From positions 23,441 to 87,440 of the forward strand of contig NZ_LN831205.1 of NCBI RefSeq assembly GCF_001368795.1: 64,000 nt of DNA. The letters are read 5' to 3'. The notes below the pieces were generated by a model. The model did no database searches. It was not told the DNA's origin and was given only the letters and a program-made list of their open reading frames with translations. Made by a program: the position numbers and the translations under genes. Numbering within the stretch: position 1 is the first letter of the stretch; each line of letters opens with the position of its first letter. Positions 18,562 through 27,644 of this stretch are shown here, one piece after another. Source of the stretch: Paenibacillus ihuae. GTDB taxonomy: Bacteria > Bacillota > Bacilli > Paenibacillales > Paenibacillaceae.

Positions 18562-19212
18562 ATGGATTTTGCCGGTGCATTTTCAGCCGCGAATTTAGGT
18601 TTTTTGATGGACGGCTTCTACCTTACACTAATTGTGGCTTTTGTGTCGATCATCCTTAGCTTTGTGATTGGCGTGATTGTCGGTGTAATCCGCTATGCGG
18701 AAGTGCCGGTGCTCTCGCCGGTGATGTTCTTTCTGGTCGAGCTGATCCGTAACCTGCCGCTGCTGCTGATTATTTTCTTCGTCCGCTTTGCGCTGCCAGA
18801 GGTAGGAATTAAGATGGGGCTTACCACTGCGGCGATTGCCGCACTCACGATCTTCGAGGCTGCGATGATTGCGGAGATTGTGCGCGGGGGATTGACGGCC
18901 GTTGACAAGGGGCAGATAGAAGCCGCACGTTCGTCCGGACTCAGCAGTTTTCAGACGCTGTGGCATATCGTGCTTCCGCAAGGGCTGCGTCATATGGTGC
19001 CGCCGCTCGTCAGCCAGTTCATTTCCCTGCTCAAGGATACCTCACTTGCGACGATCGTCGCCCTGCCGGAGCTGATGCACAATGCGAAGATCGTTATGGG
19101 GCAGAAGGAAAGCTTCACGATTCCTGTTCTGCTGCTGATCGCTGTGCTGTATTTCGCAGTGAATTACCTGCTGTCACTGGTTTCGAGAAGACTTGAGCAT
19201 AAAACGGCCTGA
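18562..19212 (+). CDS. glnP: Glutamine ABC transporter, second permease
   Basis: This membrane protein of 216 residues is paralogous to the preceding permease, sharing the RNLPLLLIIFF and GQIEAARSSGLS segments (EAA loop near residues 100-135). The start follows AAGGAGGGA. It completes a Q-H-M-P set. The sensor kinase gene starts about 88 bases later, so transporter and two-component genes may share a transcript. Confidence 0.92.
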   Translation: MDFAGAFSAANLGFLMDGFYLTLIVAFVSIILSFVIGVIVGVIRYAEVPVLSPVMFFLVELIRNLPLLLIIFFVRFALPEVGIKMGLTTAAIAALTIFEAAMIAEIVRGGLTAVDKGQIEAARSSGLSSFQTLWHIVLPQGLRHMVPPLVSQFISLLKDTSLATIVALPELMHNAKIVMGQKESFTIPVLLLIAVLYFAVNYLLSLVSRRLEHKTA

Positions 19213-19300
19213 TTTGGCGGAAACCAATACCATAGCATATAAAAGAAGCGGGGGTTATGGTAGTATAGTTGACAACATCTCTTGGCAGGAGCAGTGGGTG

Positions 19301-20590
19301 ATGGGACAATCTATACTTAAATCCAGGGCTTTGCAGATTGCTGCGGTAGCTTTGGGGACAGCAGTGGCCGGGGAATTCAAAATAAATCCGTTTGACGGCG
19401 ACATCTTCCGGATTGCACTGGGCAGCAGCGCTTTTCTGCTGTTTTTGCTTTTAATGAGGCGGCTGCCTTATATCACTACAGGAATCGCAACCGGTGTCAC
19501 CGTGTTATTATTCCGCACCGGGATGGATGCTGCAGGCAGCAGCGGACATACTTTATTGCAAAGTCTAAACAGCCATTTCTCAGCGATGGTCTATTATATT
19601 GTGTTCGCGGTACTGATGAGTCTGATCAAAAGCCGGCTGGATACGTTCCACCCGCTTGTCCTTGGCGGTGTTGCGGCGCTTATTGATTTGCTGTCGAATG
19701 AGATGGAGCTGCTTACCCGGCTGCTTGTGCTGGATTCGGCTTCCTTCCGCCTCAACGAATGGACGTTTCTGATGGCGATTGCGGTGATCCGCACCTATTT
19801 TACAACCGGGGTATACAGCAGTATTTCTGTCAGCCAGATGCGGATTACGCAGCGGGAGCAGAACCGGCGGATGGAGCAGATGCTCGGCTTCGGCTCGGGG
19901 CTGTACGGGGAAGTTTTTTATCTGGAGAAATCAATCGGGACGCTGGAGCGTGTGACTTTAAGCAGCTACGATCTGTACCGCAGCCTCAAGGCGGAGGAAG
20001 AACTTAGGCCTTACAGCCGCCAGGTGCTTGATATTACCCAGCAGATTCATGAAGTGAAGAAGGATTCGCAGCGCATTCTGGCGGGTCTGGTGAAGCTTGT
20101 GGAGCGTGAGGTGACCGGCGATCTGCCGCTGTCTGTGATAATGAAATTTACGCTCAAGAGCAATGCCAAGTACGCTGAAATGCTGGGCAAGCAAGTTAAT
20201 TTTACACTTTTGATGAACTCTGACTATACCACCGCCAGCTACATCCCTCTGTTAACTCTGCTTGGTAATCTTACGGCTAACGCGGTTGAAGTGATAAAAG
20301 TTGAAGGCAGTGTGTCCCTTGAAGTGTATGAGGATGGGGAGAATACAGTCTTTACAGTAGCGGACAGCGGCGGCGGGATTCAGGAACGTGACCGAAAGCT
20401 GCTGTTCGAGCCGGGCTTTACCACGAAGTTCGATCAGGAGGGCGTTGCGGCTACGGGAATTGGACTGTCGCATGTGAAGGATATTGTGGACTTATTCGGG
20501 GGACAACTTACAGTGGATAACACCTCAAAGCATGGAGGGGCCAGGTTTCAGATTATTTTACCGACGGCAGAGCTGCGGAAGGAGGAATAG
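19301..20590 (+). CDS. glnK: GlnK-like sensor histidine kinase
   Basis: This membrane kinase has 429 residues from the ATG at 19301, nine bases after AGGAG; in-frame starts back to 19193 lack a site. Residues 1-175 hold about five or six hydrophobic segments without a large extracellular domain. A Spo0B/CitA-type dimerisation helix follows with the phospho-acceptor His250 in QQIHEVKKDS, then a HATPase_c domain with the N box LGNLTANAVE, G1 VADSGGGI and G2 GIGLSHVK. The Bacillus GlnK-GlnL pair responds to glutamine. The response regulator gene follows three bases after the stop. Confidence 0.88.
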   Translation: MGQSILKSRALQIAAVALGTAVAGEFKINPFDGDIFRIALGSSAFLLFLLLMRRLPYITTGIATGVTVLLFRTGMDAAGSSGHTLLQSLNSHFSAMVYYIVFAVLMSLIKSRLDTFHPLVLGGVAALIDLLSNEMELLTRLLVLDSASFRLNEWTFLMAIAVIRTYFTTGVYSSISVSQMRITQREQNRRMEQMLGFGSGLYGEVFYLEKSIGTLERVTLSSYDLYRSLKAEEELRPYSRQVLDITQQIHEVKKDSQRILAGLVKLVEREVTGDLPLSVIMKFTLKSNAKYAEMLGKQVNFTLLMNSDYTTASYIPLLTLLGNLTANAVEVIKVEGSVSLEVYEDGENTVFTVADSGGGIQERDRKLLFEPGFTTKFDQEGVAATGIGLSHVKDIVDLFGGQLTVDNTSKHGGARFQIILPTAELRKEE

Positions 20591-20593
20591 GGA

Positions 20594-21496
20594 ATGCCGC
20601 TATCTTTCTGTATTGTAGATGACGACGGATCGGCCAGAAGAATGCTGCAGCATATTATTGAGGACAGCGGACTTGGCGAAGTGACCGGTACAGCGGAATG
20701 CGGGCAGGACGGAGTGCGTCTGATTCTGGAGGAACGTCCGGATATTGTGCTGATGGATCTGCTGATGCCGGACCAGGACGGGATTGAGACGATTAATTCG
20801 CTGCAGGCCCAAGGCTGCCGCTCCAAGTTCGTGATGGTCTCGCAGATCGAGAACAGCGATATGGTCGGGCGTGCCTACCGCAGCGGAATCGAGTTCTTCA
20901 TCCGCAAGCCGATCAATAAAATCGAAGTCGAGTCCGTGCTGCATAAAGTGAATGAGCGCTATGCGATTAACCGCTACCTGGATGAGATCAAAATGAGCCT
21001 CGGCAAGCTGGAAGGGCTGCAGTTCGGACTGGCGCCGGCCGCGGTGAATAAACGTTCTGTGAAAGAGATTATCCAGCCGATTCTGATGAATATGGGCATG
21101 ATCTCTGAAGCCGGAAGCCGGGATATCATTCTGATGATGGAGCTTACGGCAGCCAGAGAAGATAACCGGACCCTTCCCCCGCTCAAGGAGCTATATGAAA
21201 TGGCTGCGGCTACTTATAAGACTTCTCCCGCTGAAGCAGCCAAGGAAGTCAAAGCGATTGAACAGCGCCTGCGCCGCGCTTTGTCTGCCGGGCTGATTAA
21301 TCTGGCTTCGATCGGGCTGACGGATTACGGGAATCCGAAGTTTGAGCATTATGCGCCGCTCTATTTCGACTTTGAAGAGGTGCGGCTGAAGATGAAAGAG
21401 ATCGAGCTGGGCCGGGATTCCGGCAAAGTGAAGGTCAATCTGAAGAAGTTCCTGCAGGTGCTGCATTTGGAGCTGCTGGAAGGACTGGGCCGCTGA
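20594..21496 (+). CDS. glnL: GlnL-like response regulator (receiver + YcbB domain)
   Basis: This cytoplasmic regulator of 300 residues has a receiver domain at about 1-120, with acidic pocket Asp9-Asp10-Asp11, phospho-acceptor Asp55 in IVLMDLLMP and Lys in the FFIRKPIN segment. The rest matches the YcbB-type DNA-binding domain of Bacillus GlnL (KRSVKEIIQPILMNMG, LRRALSAGLINLASIG). The neighbouring glnQHMP operon is the obvious target, in contrast to the glutaminase-transporter target in Bacillus. Ends at a strong terminator. Confidence 0.88.
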   Translation: MPLSFCIVDDDGSARRMLQHIIEDSGLGEVTGTAECGQDGVRLILEERPDIVLMDLLMPDQDGIETINSLQAQGCRSKFVMVSQIENSDMVGRAYRSGIEFFIRKPINKIEVESVLHKVNERYAINRYLDEIKMSLGKLEGLQFGLAPAAVNKRSVKEIIQPILMNMGMISEAGSRDIILMMELTAAREDNRTLPPLKELYEMAAATYKTSPAEAAKEVKAIEQRLRRALSAGLINLASIGLTDYGNPKFEHYAPLYFDFEEVRLKMKEIELGRDSGKVKVNLKKFLQVLHLELLEGLGR

Positions 21497-21528
21497 TCCT
21501 ACGGACGGGCAGAGCATGACAATCCTAC

Positions 21529-21571
21529 AACCACCGGAACCGCTGAACAGCGGGCTGGCGGTTATTTTTTT
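21529..21571 (+). terminator. Terminator after glnL
   Basis: An imperfect long stem (AACC...CCGCTG with CAGCGG...GGTT, 21529-21562) is followed by ATTTTTTT. Confidence 0.85.
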
Positions 21572-21587
21572 GCAGATGAACAGGGAT

Positions 21588-21617
21588 TTGGGCAGAAGCC
21601 GCCACATGCTGTACAAT
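21588..21617 (+). promoter_or_regulatory. Candidate corA promoter
   Basis: TTGGGC (21588-21593) and TACAAT (21612-21617) are 18 bases apart, about 55 bases before the start codon. Confidence 0.4.
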
Positions 21618-21671
21618 GGTAAATAAAGCCGCTGCAAGCTTAGAAACAAGGATTAAACGGAGGACTCATAG

Positions 21672-22631
21672 ATGATACGTACACTGGCGGTAACACATGA
21701 GGGGGAAGTGCTGACAGATCTGCCGCTTCAGAGCATAACGATAGCTGATTATGCCTGGATCTGGGCGGATTTTGTGACGCCAACACCGGAGGAAACGCTG
21801 CTGCTTGACACCTATTTTCACTTTCACCCCCTGGCGATTGAGGATTGCATGCATATCCTGCAGCGGCCCAAGCTGGATTATTACGAGAATGTGCAGTTTT
21901 TTGTGCTGCATGCGCTCAATGAAGTGACTCTGCAGGCGGAAGAGATAGATCTTTTCTTAAGCAAAAGCTTCCTCGTTTCCTATCATCACCAGGAGAAATC
22001 GGAAATGGATGAAGCCTGGCGAATAGTGCAGGGAGAAATTCACAGCCGCAAAGGCTGGTCCGGAGGCCCGATGGCTGCCGCCTATACGGTAATGGACAAG
22101 CTGGTCGACAAATATTTCCCCAGCCTGTACAGTCTGGAAGACGAACTGGCGGACCTGGAGAGCATGGGCAGCACGGAATCGGTGGAGGAGCTGATGAGCC
22201 AGGTGTTCAATGTGCGGGGGCGGCTACTCAAGCTGCGCCGGACGATTGTTCCGATGCGCGATCTGTTATACCGGATTGTTAATTCGCAGCATGTCCAGAG
22301 CAACGGGGAGGAACGGATCTATTTCGGGGATATCTATGATCATCTGCTGAAGCTGACCGACATGATTGAGGTCGACCGGGAAATGACCGCCGATCTGCGC
22401 GACAGCTACATCTCACTCAATTCCAACCGGATGAATTCCATTATGAAGACACTCACCGTGATTACGACTGTATTCATGCCGCTGACTCTGATCGCCGGAA
22501 TCTACGGCATGAATTTCAGAGTGATGCCGGAGCTGGACTGGGCCTACGGGTATCCGCTGATCCTGCTGCTGATGCTGGCGCTGGGGACGGGCATGTTCCG
22601 GTGGTTCCGGCGGAGCGGCTGGTTTAAGTAG
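21672..22631 (+). CDS. corA: CorA-family magnesium/divalent cation transporter
   Basis: This membrane protein of 319 residues has a long cytoplasmic helical N-terminal domain and two C-terminal membrane helices. The signature YGMNF (Gly279-Met280-Asn281) ends the first helix and forms the ion-selectivity loop; the C-terminus is rich in basic residues. CorA is a pentameric channel for Mg2+ (some members carry Co2+ or Zn2+). Start after GGAGG. It ends convergently with the YqfQ-like gene at a palindromic terminator. Confidence 0.93.
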   Translation: MIRTLAVTHEGEVLTDLPLQSITIADYAWIWADFVTPTPEETLLLDTYFHFHPLAIEDCMHILQRPKLDYYENVQFFVLHALNEVTLQAEEIDLFLSKSFLVSYHHQEKSEMDEAWRIVQGEIHSRKGWSGGPMAAAYTVMDKLVDKYFPSLYSLEDELADLESMGSTESVEELMSQVFNVRGRLLKLRRTIVPMRDLLYRIVNSQHVQSNGEERIYFGDIYDHLLKLTDMIEVDREMTADLRDSYISLNSNRMNSIMKTLTVITTVFMPLTLIAGIYGMNFRVMPELDWAYGYPLILLLMLALGTGMFRWFRRSGWFK

Positions 22632-22661
22632 AGCGGGAGAGGCTGGGGTAGCAGGAAAAAG

Positions 22662-22698
22662 CGTAAAACGCCGCCGCTAAGTGCGGCGGCGTTTTACG
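22662..22698. terminator. Bidirectional terminator between corA and the YqfQ-like gene
   Basis: A perfect 16-bp stem (22662-22677 with 22683-22698) has a 5-base loop. The minus-strand gene's stop codon lies at the base of the loop, and an A-rich tract on the left supplies the T run for the minus strand. Confidence 0.85.
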
Positions 22699-23228
22699 GA
22701 GGCAGGAGAAGATTTGCGATTTTTTTTCGGTGGGGATTTGCGGCGCTGCGTAGAGGGGCGTCTTTTTTTGCGTGATTTGGGCTTATACAGGGCAGCATCC
22801 TCTTCCGCAGCCAGTGCGCCTGAGCCTTTTTTCTTGCCAAAGGTGCCCATGACGAGCTTCACCATCGGCGCCATTTGCTGAAAACCCTGCATCACCTTCT
22901 GTACCTTGCCCATAGAGTTTACGATCCCGTCGATCCCGCCCATCCGGTCAATAATTCCTTTGAGCTGATCCATATTGGCCAGATTGCCCAGATTCCCGAG
23001 ATTGAGACCTCCCAGCAGTCCGCCGGCTTTTGGAGCAGCGGCAGCTTCAGTTACGGGTACGGCCAGCGCTGCTTCTGCCGCCTCCGTCCCAAGCGCAGGA
23101 AACATTCCGGCCTCCGTTGGGGGAGGCGGCTGGACGTATGATCCGATTCCGGGATAGGGTGAGTAAGTATACGGACCGGCCAGTGAACGTCTATCCCGGC
23201 TGGAATGATTGTAGTAATGATTAGGCAT
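22677..23228 (-). CDS. YqfQ/VrrA-like protein
   Basis: The product has 183 residues from the ATG at 23228 (MPNHYYNHSS), with AAGGA upstream; a longer frame to 23282 lacks a site. The N-terminus is Tyr/Pro-rich, the middle is Gly-Leu-Asn-rich (GGLLGGLNLGNLGNL) followed by an amphipathic segment KVQKVMQGFQQMAPMVKLVM, and the last 40 residues are strongly basic (Lys/Arg/Ser/Pro). This layout resembles the YqfQ/VrrA family of Bacillus, possibly spore- or surface-associated, but the match is by composition and order only. Confidence 0.6.
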   Translation of the reverse strand: MPNHYYNHSSRDRRSLAGPYTYSPYPGIGSYVQPPPPTEAGMFPALGTEAAEAALAVPVTEAAAAPKAGGLLGGLNLGNLGNLANMDQLKGIIDRMGGIDGIVNSMGKVQKVMQGFQQMAPMVKLVMGTFGKKKGSGALAAEEDAALYKPKSRKKRRPSTQRRKSPPKKNRKSSPASVKRRRT

Positions 23229-23525
23229 AACATCACATTCCTTCGTTAGTGGTTTGCTATACTGTATGTCATAGGCGAACATAAGGTATAGACAAACGCC
23301 CGGGTTACCGGGATAGCAGCGGAAAAGGGCGAATGCCTATCAGGCGGAAGCGGAAGTGAAGAAACCGTGTCTATGCTTGATTTTCGGTGCTTATGTAGTA
23401 CTATAATTAAGGCGGTAAATCCTATAGGGTAGAGGAAGCGGGTTTTCGGTTACATAAGATTGTGTGCGCCTGTGGTGGACAGTTGTCCATTATTTTCGTT
23501 CTTTACAGCGTGAAATCGTTAATGC
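23229..23525. other. Non-coding stretch upstream of yerC
   Basis: No gene is seen. A weak promoter-like pair (TTGATT 23377-23382, TATAAT 23402-23407, spacing 19) would give a long leader for the yerC gene; I recognise no riboswitch in it. Confidence 0.35.
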
Positions 23526-23554
23526 TTGAAAAAACTGCTCCAGTACAATATAGT
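23526..23554 (+). promoter_or_regulatory. Candidate yerC promoter
   Basis: TTGAAA (23526-23531) and TATAGT (23549-23554) are 17 bases apart. A further TATAAT at 23610-23615 has only a poor -35. Confidence 0.5.
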
Positions 23555-23665
23555 AGAGGCAAGATAGTCAGTTTAAATTTATATTTTTAATGTTCTAAAG
23601 TCAGTTTTGTATAATGCTTAATCAGTGAAAATGATGCTGACCAAACTTTTAGGGGATGATCTACG

Positions 23666-23956
23666 ATGCAGCTTAAGAAGCTAAACGATAAAAGTATTGA
23701 CCAATTATTCGAAGCAATTCTAACACTCAAAAATATGGAAGAATGTTATGTGTTCTTTGACGATCTGTGCACCGTGAACGAAATTCAGTCGCTGTCTCAG
23801 CGTCTGGAGGTTGCACGCATGCTCGGCAAAGGCTCTACCTATAACCAGATCGAAGCCGAGACCGGAGCAAGCACAGCGACGATCTCACGGGTGAAGCGCT
23901 GCCTGAATTACGGTAATGACGGCTATAAATTAACGCTGGAACGTCTGGGGCGCTAA
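23666..23956 (+). CDS. yerC: YerC/YecD family TrpR-like DNA-binding protein
   Basis: This protein of 96 residues starts after TTAGGGGATG. It belongs to the YerC/YecD group of TrpR-like helical proteins: the segment SLSQRLEVARMLGKGSTYNQIEAETG followed by ASTATISRVKRCL is the helix-turn-helix (about residues 45-80). It is presumably a cytoplasmic transcription regulator; its effector is unknown. The stop is four bases before the next start, so it is co-transcribed with the CbiX-like gene. Confidence 0.9.
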   Translation: MQLKKLNDKSIDQLFEAILTLKNMEECYVFFDDLCTVNEIQSLSQRLEVARMLGKGSTYNQIEAETGASTATISRVKRCLNYGNDGYKLTLERLGR

Positions 23957-23959
23957 GAC

Positions 23960-24727
23960 ATGAAGCCGGGCGTACTTATTATCAGTCATGGCTCCCGCGA
24001 CAAGGCCTGGGTTTCTATTGTAGATGAAGCAGTGGGCCATTTATCGCTGGAGGAAGAGCTGCCGGTGGCGGTTTCTTTTCTGGAGCTGGTAGAAGGCCGT
24101 TTGATTCAAGATGGTATAAATGAGCTGGAATCTGCAGGGGTCACAGATATTATTGTGATCCCCTTGTTTGTTTCTTCAGGAAGTACGCATGTCGATGAGA
24201 TAGAGTATGCACTTGGGGCGAAGCCTGCCCCTGAGCGCGAGACCGATCTGGAATGCTTCGAGGTGCAGGCTAATGTGCATTACGGCTACCCGGTAGATGA
24301 TGATCCGGATATTGCCGTAATGCTCTGGGACAAGCTGCGGGAGCTGTCTGTCCACCCGGAGCGGGAGACCATTCTGCTCGTGGGGCATGGCAGCATACAT
24401 GACGGCTTCCGCCAGCGCTGGGAAGTTGGCATCTCCTCCCTGGCGGAGCGGGTACGCCAGGTCAGCGGAGTGGCAGCGGCAGATTACGGTCTGCTGAACC
24501 CGGAGAATGTAAGAGAGCGGGCTGAATATTGGATCGGGCAGGGCTATGATGTGCTGGTGGCTCCGCTCTTTTTGAGTGAAGGATATTTCACTAAAGTAGT
24601 CATTCCGAAGCAGCTTGAGGGCCTCAAGTATGCTTATTCAGGCAGTACCCTGCTGCCGCATCCGCTGCTGCCGCACTGGATTGAGCAGCAGGTGCTCAAG
24701 ATGCTGGAGAAGCTGCGGGTTCATTAA
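23960..24727 (+). CDS. CbiX/SirB-like sirohydrochlorin chelatase family protein
   Basis: This protein of 255 residues carries two copies of the chelatase fold. The first has GVLIISHGSRDKAW with the metal-binding His10, and the second has ILLVGHGSIHDGFRQRW. The family inserts Co2+, Ni2+ or Fe2+ into sirohydrochlorin in cobalamin or sirohaem synthesis. No other tetrapyrrole gene is nearby, so the substrate is uncertain; the genomic partner is yerC. Confidence 0.8.
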   Translation: MKPGVLIISHGSRDKAWVSIVDEAVGHLSLEEELPVAVSFLELVEGRLIQDGINELESAGVTDIIVIPLFVSSGSTHVDEIEYALGAKPAPERETDLECFEVQANVHYGYPVDDDPDIAVMLWDKLRELSVHPERETILLVGHGSIHDGFRQRWEVGISSLAERVRQVSGVAAADYGLLNPENVRERAEYWIGQGYDVLVAPLFLSEGYFTKVVIPKQLEGLKYAYSGSTLLPHPLLPHWIEQQVLKMLEKLRVH

Positions 24728-24729
24728 TT

Positions 24730-24763
24730 GCGGAATTCACACTCCAGGAGTGTTGATTTCCGC
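24730..24763 (+). terminator. Hairpin after the CbiX-like gene
   Basis: ACACTCC pairs with GGAGTGT near 24738-24752, with outer CGGAA/TTCCG pairing; there is no clear T run, so it may be a weak terminator. Confidence 0.4.
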
Positions 24764-24842
24764 CGCTGCTGCATACATATATTTAGATTGCCTGCTGAGG
24801 AAGCTTATTTAGCAAAATATATGCGCCGGTTAGTCTCCAACA

Positions 24843-24872
24843 TTGCTTGTAGGGTGCTGAATTGGGTATAAT
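24843..24872 (+). promoter_or_regulatory. dgkB promoter
   Basis: TTGCTT (24843-24848) and TATAAT (24867-24872) are 18 bases apart, 42 bases before the dgkB start. Confidence 0.6.
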
Positions 24873-24913
24873 CAGTAAGGTTATCTATTATATAAACAGG
24901 TGGCGTTCCGGTA

Positions 24914-25807
24914 ATGAAAACTGCGAGATTGATTTATAATCCCACTTCTGGTCGGGAAGAAATGAAAAAGCGACTCGCCGACATTTTGGACCGGCTGGAT
25001 ATAGGCGGCATTGAAGCAACTTGTCATGCTACAACCGGAGAAGGCGATGCTACTGCAGCTGCAGCAGAAGCGGTTGAACGCGGATGTTATGATCTGATCA
25101 TAGCAGCCGGCGGTGACGGCACGCTGAACGAGGTTATTAACGGTATGGCGGAGAAGCCGAATCTTCCCCCGCTGGGCGTATTGCCGCTCGGTACTACCAA
25201 CGATTTTGCCCGGGCGATGGGCATTCCGAAGAACTGGGAGGATTCCTGCGATCTCATTCTGCGCCAGGAGTCGCGCCTGATTGACCTCGGCAAAGCCAAC
25301 GACCGTTACTTCATTAATATAGCCGGCGGCGGCCGCCTGACCGAGCTGACATACGAGGTTCCCAGCAGACTCAAGACGATGATGGGACAACTGGCTTATT
25401 ACCTCAAAGGGATTGAGAAAATGGCCAGCCTGTCACCGCAGGAGCTGTACATCCGCGCGAACGGCCAGGAGCTGATCCATGACGAGTTCATGCTCTTCCT
25501 GATCGCCAACACCAACTCCGTCGGCGGCTTCGAGAAGCTGGCCCCGGATGCCCGCATTGACGACGGGCTGTTCGACGTCATTGCCGTCAAGAAATGCAAC
25601 CTTGCCGAGTTCGTGCGTCTGGTCACGCTGGCCATCCGCGGCGAGCATCTGCAGGACAAGAAGGTCGTGTACTTCCGTACCGACGCGATGGAAGTCACCT
25701 CCCCGGGATACGTCCAGCTCAATCTGGACGGGGAACTCGGCGGCACGTTGCCTGGCAAGTTCCAGATCCTGCCACAGCATCTGCGGATTTTTGCGCAGAA
25801 TAACTGA
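24914..25807 (+). CDS. dgkB: Diacylglycerol kinase (YegS/DgkB family)
   Basis: This soluble lipid kinase of 297 residues phosphorylates diacylglycerol from lipoteichoic acid synthesis, returning it to phosphatidate. It has the nucleotide-binding NPTSGREE at the N-terminus, the glycine-rich AAGGDGTLNEVINGM, LPLGTTNDFARAMG, and the C-terminal DGLFDVIAV and LDGELGG segments typical of DgkB. The ATG start at 24914 follows the weak site AGGTGG. Length equals the family norm. Terminated by the hairpin at 25831-25879. Confidence 0.93.
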   Translation: MKTARLIYNPTSGREEMKKRLADILDRLDIGGIEATCHATTGEGDATAAAAEAVERGCYDLIIAAGGDGTLNEVINGMAEKPNLPPLGVLPLGTTNDFARAMGIPKNWEDSCDLILRQESRLIDLGKANDRYFINIAGGGRLTELTYEVPSRLKTMMGQLAYYLKGIEKMASLSPQELYIRANGQELIHDEFMLFLIANTNSVGGFEKLAPDARIDDGLFDVIAVKKCNLAEFVRLVTLAIRGEHLQDKKVVYFRTDAMEVTSPGYVQLNLDGELGGTLPGKFQILPQHLRIFAQNN

Positions 25808-25830
25808 GGGCTAACAACCTGAAATGAAAT

Positions 25831-25879
25831 GCTCCACTTGGTTCGTGCGGTGGCCCGCCCGGGTCAGCTGGAGCTTTTG
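25831..25879 (+). terminator. Terminator after dgkB
   Basis: GCTCCA (25831-25836) pairs with TGGAGC (25869-25874) in a longer imperfect stem, then TTTTGT. Confidence 0.6.
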
Positions 25880-25914
25880 TATTAGAAGAACACGAAAGAA
25901 GTGAATATATAGCT

Positions 25915-27462
25915 ATGAGTAAACAACGCAGTGGACGCAGCGCAAGCCGCCGGGAAGGCACGGCGCCTGCCGCCGGACTGCCAGTGAATAAGAATGACGA
26001 GGTTATGCTCGATATCATCGGCATGACCCATGAGGGCGAAGGGGTAGGCCGCGTAGAAGGCTTTACCCTTTTTGTGTCGGGGGCTCTGCCCGGTGAGAGG
26101 GTCCGGGCCAAGGTGCTTAAGACCAAGAAGCAGTACGGCTACGCCAAGCTGCTTGAGCTTGTGCAGGCCAGCGGCGACCGGATTGCGCCGCCTTGCCCAA
26201 TCTATGACCAATGCGGCGGCTGCCAGCTGCAGCATATGGACTACACCGCCCAGCTGGCGTGGAAACGCCAGCTGGTGGTGGACAACCTGCAGCGGATCGG
26301 GAAGCTGGAGGTGGCTGGGGCGCCGGGAAGAGGCTTGGAAGCTGGAAGTGCCGCTGATTCAGCAGGGACGGAAAGTGCGGTTGAGGGAGATGGCATGGCG
26401 AGTGGAAGTGCTGCGGGGGCTCAAGCTGATGGCATCATCGTCCGGTCTACCTTAGGTATGGACGAGCCTTGGCGTTACCGCAACAAGGCTCAGGTGCCGA
26501 TCGGCGTTACCGAAGGCGGCCTGGTTGGCGGCTTCTACGTCCGCGGCAGCCACCGGATCGTCGATATGGAGACGTGCCTGATTCAGCACGAGCATAACGA
26601 CGACGTCGTAGCTGCGGTGAAACGCATCGGCAGGGAGCTGGGCATCTCCGCATATAATGAAGAAACCGGACGCGGTCTGCTGCGTCACGTCGTCGTGAAG
26701 AAAGCCTTCCGCACCGGCGAAATGATGCTCGTGCTCGTAACCAACGGCCGCGATATCCCGCATCTGGACGCCTGGCTTGGCAGCATCCGGGAACAGCTGC
26801 CGGATGTAGTCAGCATCTGCCAGAACGTGAATACTCAGCGCACGAATGTGATCTTTGGTAACGAAACCCGTGTCCTGTGGGGCAGAGATGTTATCTATGA
26901 CTATATTGGGGATGTGCAGTTCGCCATCTCCGCCCGTTCGTTTTACCAGGTGAACCCGGCACAGACTGAAGTACTGTACGGCAAAACCGTAGAATACGCT
27001 GGATTGACTGGTAACGAAACGGTTATTGATGCCTATTGCGGCATCGGTACAATCTCTCTGTTCCTGGCGCAGCACGCAGCTAAGGTATACGGAGTGGAGA
27101 TTGTGCCTGAAGCTATTGAGGATGCCCGGGGGAATGCCCGGCTTAATAATATGAACAACGTAGTGTTCGAAGTTGGCGCGTCTGAGGACGTAATTCCGAA
27201 CTGGAAAGAGCAAGGCGTCACGCCGGACGTGATCGTCGTTGATCCGCCGCGCAAGGGCTGCGACCCTAGGTTATTAGAGACAATTTTTGCGATGAAGCCG
27301 GAGCGTGTGGTGTATGTGTCGTGTAATCCATCGACACTGGCAAGGGACTTAAGAGTGTTGGAGGATGGCGGGTATAAAACAGTGGAGGTAACTCCGGTGG
27401 ATATGTTCCCGCATACGGTGCATGTGGAGGCTGTTTGTTCCTTGGTTTATAAGGGTTTGTAA
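25915..27462 (+). CDS. rlmCD: 23S rRNA m5U methyltransferase (RlmCD/RumA family), island integration target
   Basis: This SAM-dependent enzyme of 515 residues methylates uridines of 23S rRNA. Residues about 27-85 form a TRAM RNA-binding domain. Cys94, Cys100 and Cys103 (with a later Cys) bind a 4Fe-4S cluster. The SAM motif is [10 protein letters not shown], followed by VDPPRKGC and the catalytic Cys in [12 protein letters not shown]. Residues about 138-178 are a Gly/Ala/Ser/Asp-rich insert. The AT-rich island begins at its last codons: the 3' end at 27403-27444 recurs in parts at 58075 and 60249. The C-terminus ([13 protein letters not shown]) may therefore be supplied by the island. Confidence 0.93.
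   Translation: MSKQRSGRSASRREGTAPAAGLPVNKNDEVMLDIIGMTHEGEGVGRVEGFTLFVSGALPGERVRAKVLKTKKQYGYAKLLELVQASGDRIAPPCPIYDQCGGCQLQHMDYTAQLAWKRQLVVDNLQRIGKLEVAGAPGRGLEAGSAADSAGTESAVEGDGMASGSAAGAQADGIIVRSTLGMDEPWRYRNKAQVPIGVTEGGLVGGFYVRGSHRIVDMETCLIQHEHNDDVVAAVKRIGRELGISAYNEETGRGLLRHVVVKKAFRTGEMMLVLVTNGRDIPHLDAWLGSIREQLPDVVSICQNVNTQRTNVIFGNETRVLWGRDVIYDYIGDVQFAISARSFYQVNPAQTEVLYGKTVEYAGLTGNETVIDAYCGIGTISLFLAQHAAKVYGVEIVPEAIEDARGNARLNNMNNVVFEVGASEDVIPNWKEQGVTPDVIVVDPPRKGCDPRLLETIFAMKPERVVYVSCNPSTLARDLRVLEDGGYKTVEVTPVDMFPHTVHVEAVCSLVYKGL
27403..27444. repeat. attL-like site in the rlmCD 3' end
   Basis: Bases 27403-27429 (27 nt) are identical to 58075-58101, and bases 27421-27444 (24 nt) are identical to 60249-60272. 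The common core is CATGTGGAG. An integrase gene lies 390 bases inside. Confidence 0.85.
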
Positions 27463-27480
27463 GATGTGTGAGGTTAGGTT

Positions 27481-27519
27481 GGGGACGGAATGGGGACGTG
27501 GGCTTTATTAACGTCCCCA
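27481..27519. repeat. REP-like GGGGACG palindrome just inside the left end
   Basis: TGGGGACGT (27491-27499) pairs with ACGTCCCCA (27511-27519), and a direct GGGGACG copy precedes it at 27481. A related copy lies near the right end at 57946-57963. It may also terminate rlmCD transcription. Confidence 0.55.
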
Positions 27520-27614
27520 TTTGTTGTAAAACTAGACTTATATCATTTGGTTTTATATTGTTTAGTGGAGAAGAAGGGGATTTAAGTAAACATTTTTAAG
27601 CGGGTAGCGGCTAG

Positions 27615-27644
27615 AAGATGGATTTTATTATTCCATCTTTTTTT
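27615..27644 (+). terminator. Terminator downstream of rlmCD
   Basis: AAGATGGA (27615-27622) pairs with TCCATCTT (27632-27639), followed by T residues. On the other strand it overlaps the end of the small 44-codon gene. Confidence 0.7.

Noticed and set aside
27403-27462. tRNA gene as the integration target
   Set aside because: No tRNA-like sequence at either end; the repeats match the protein-coding end of rlmCD.
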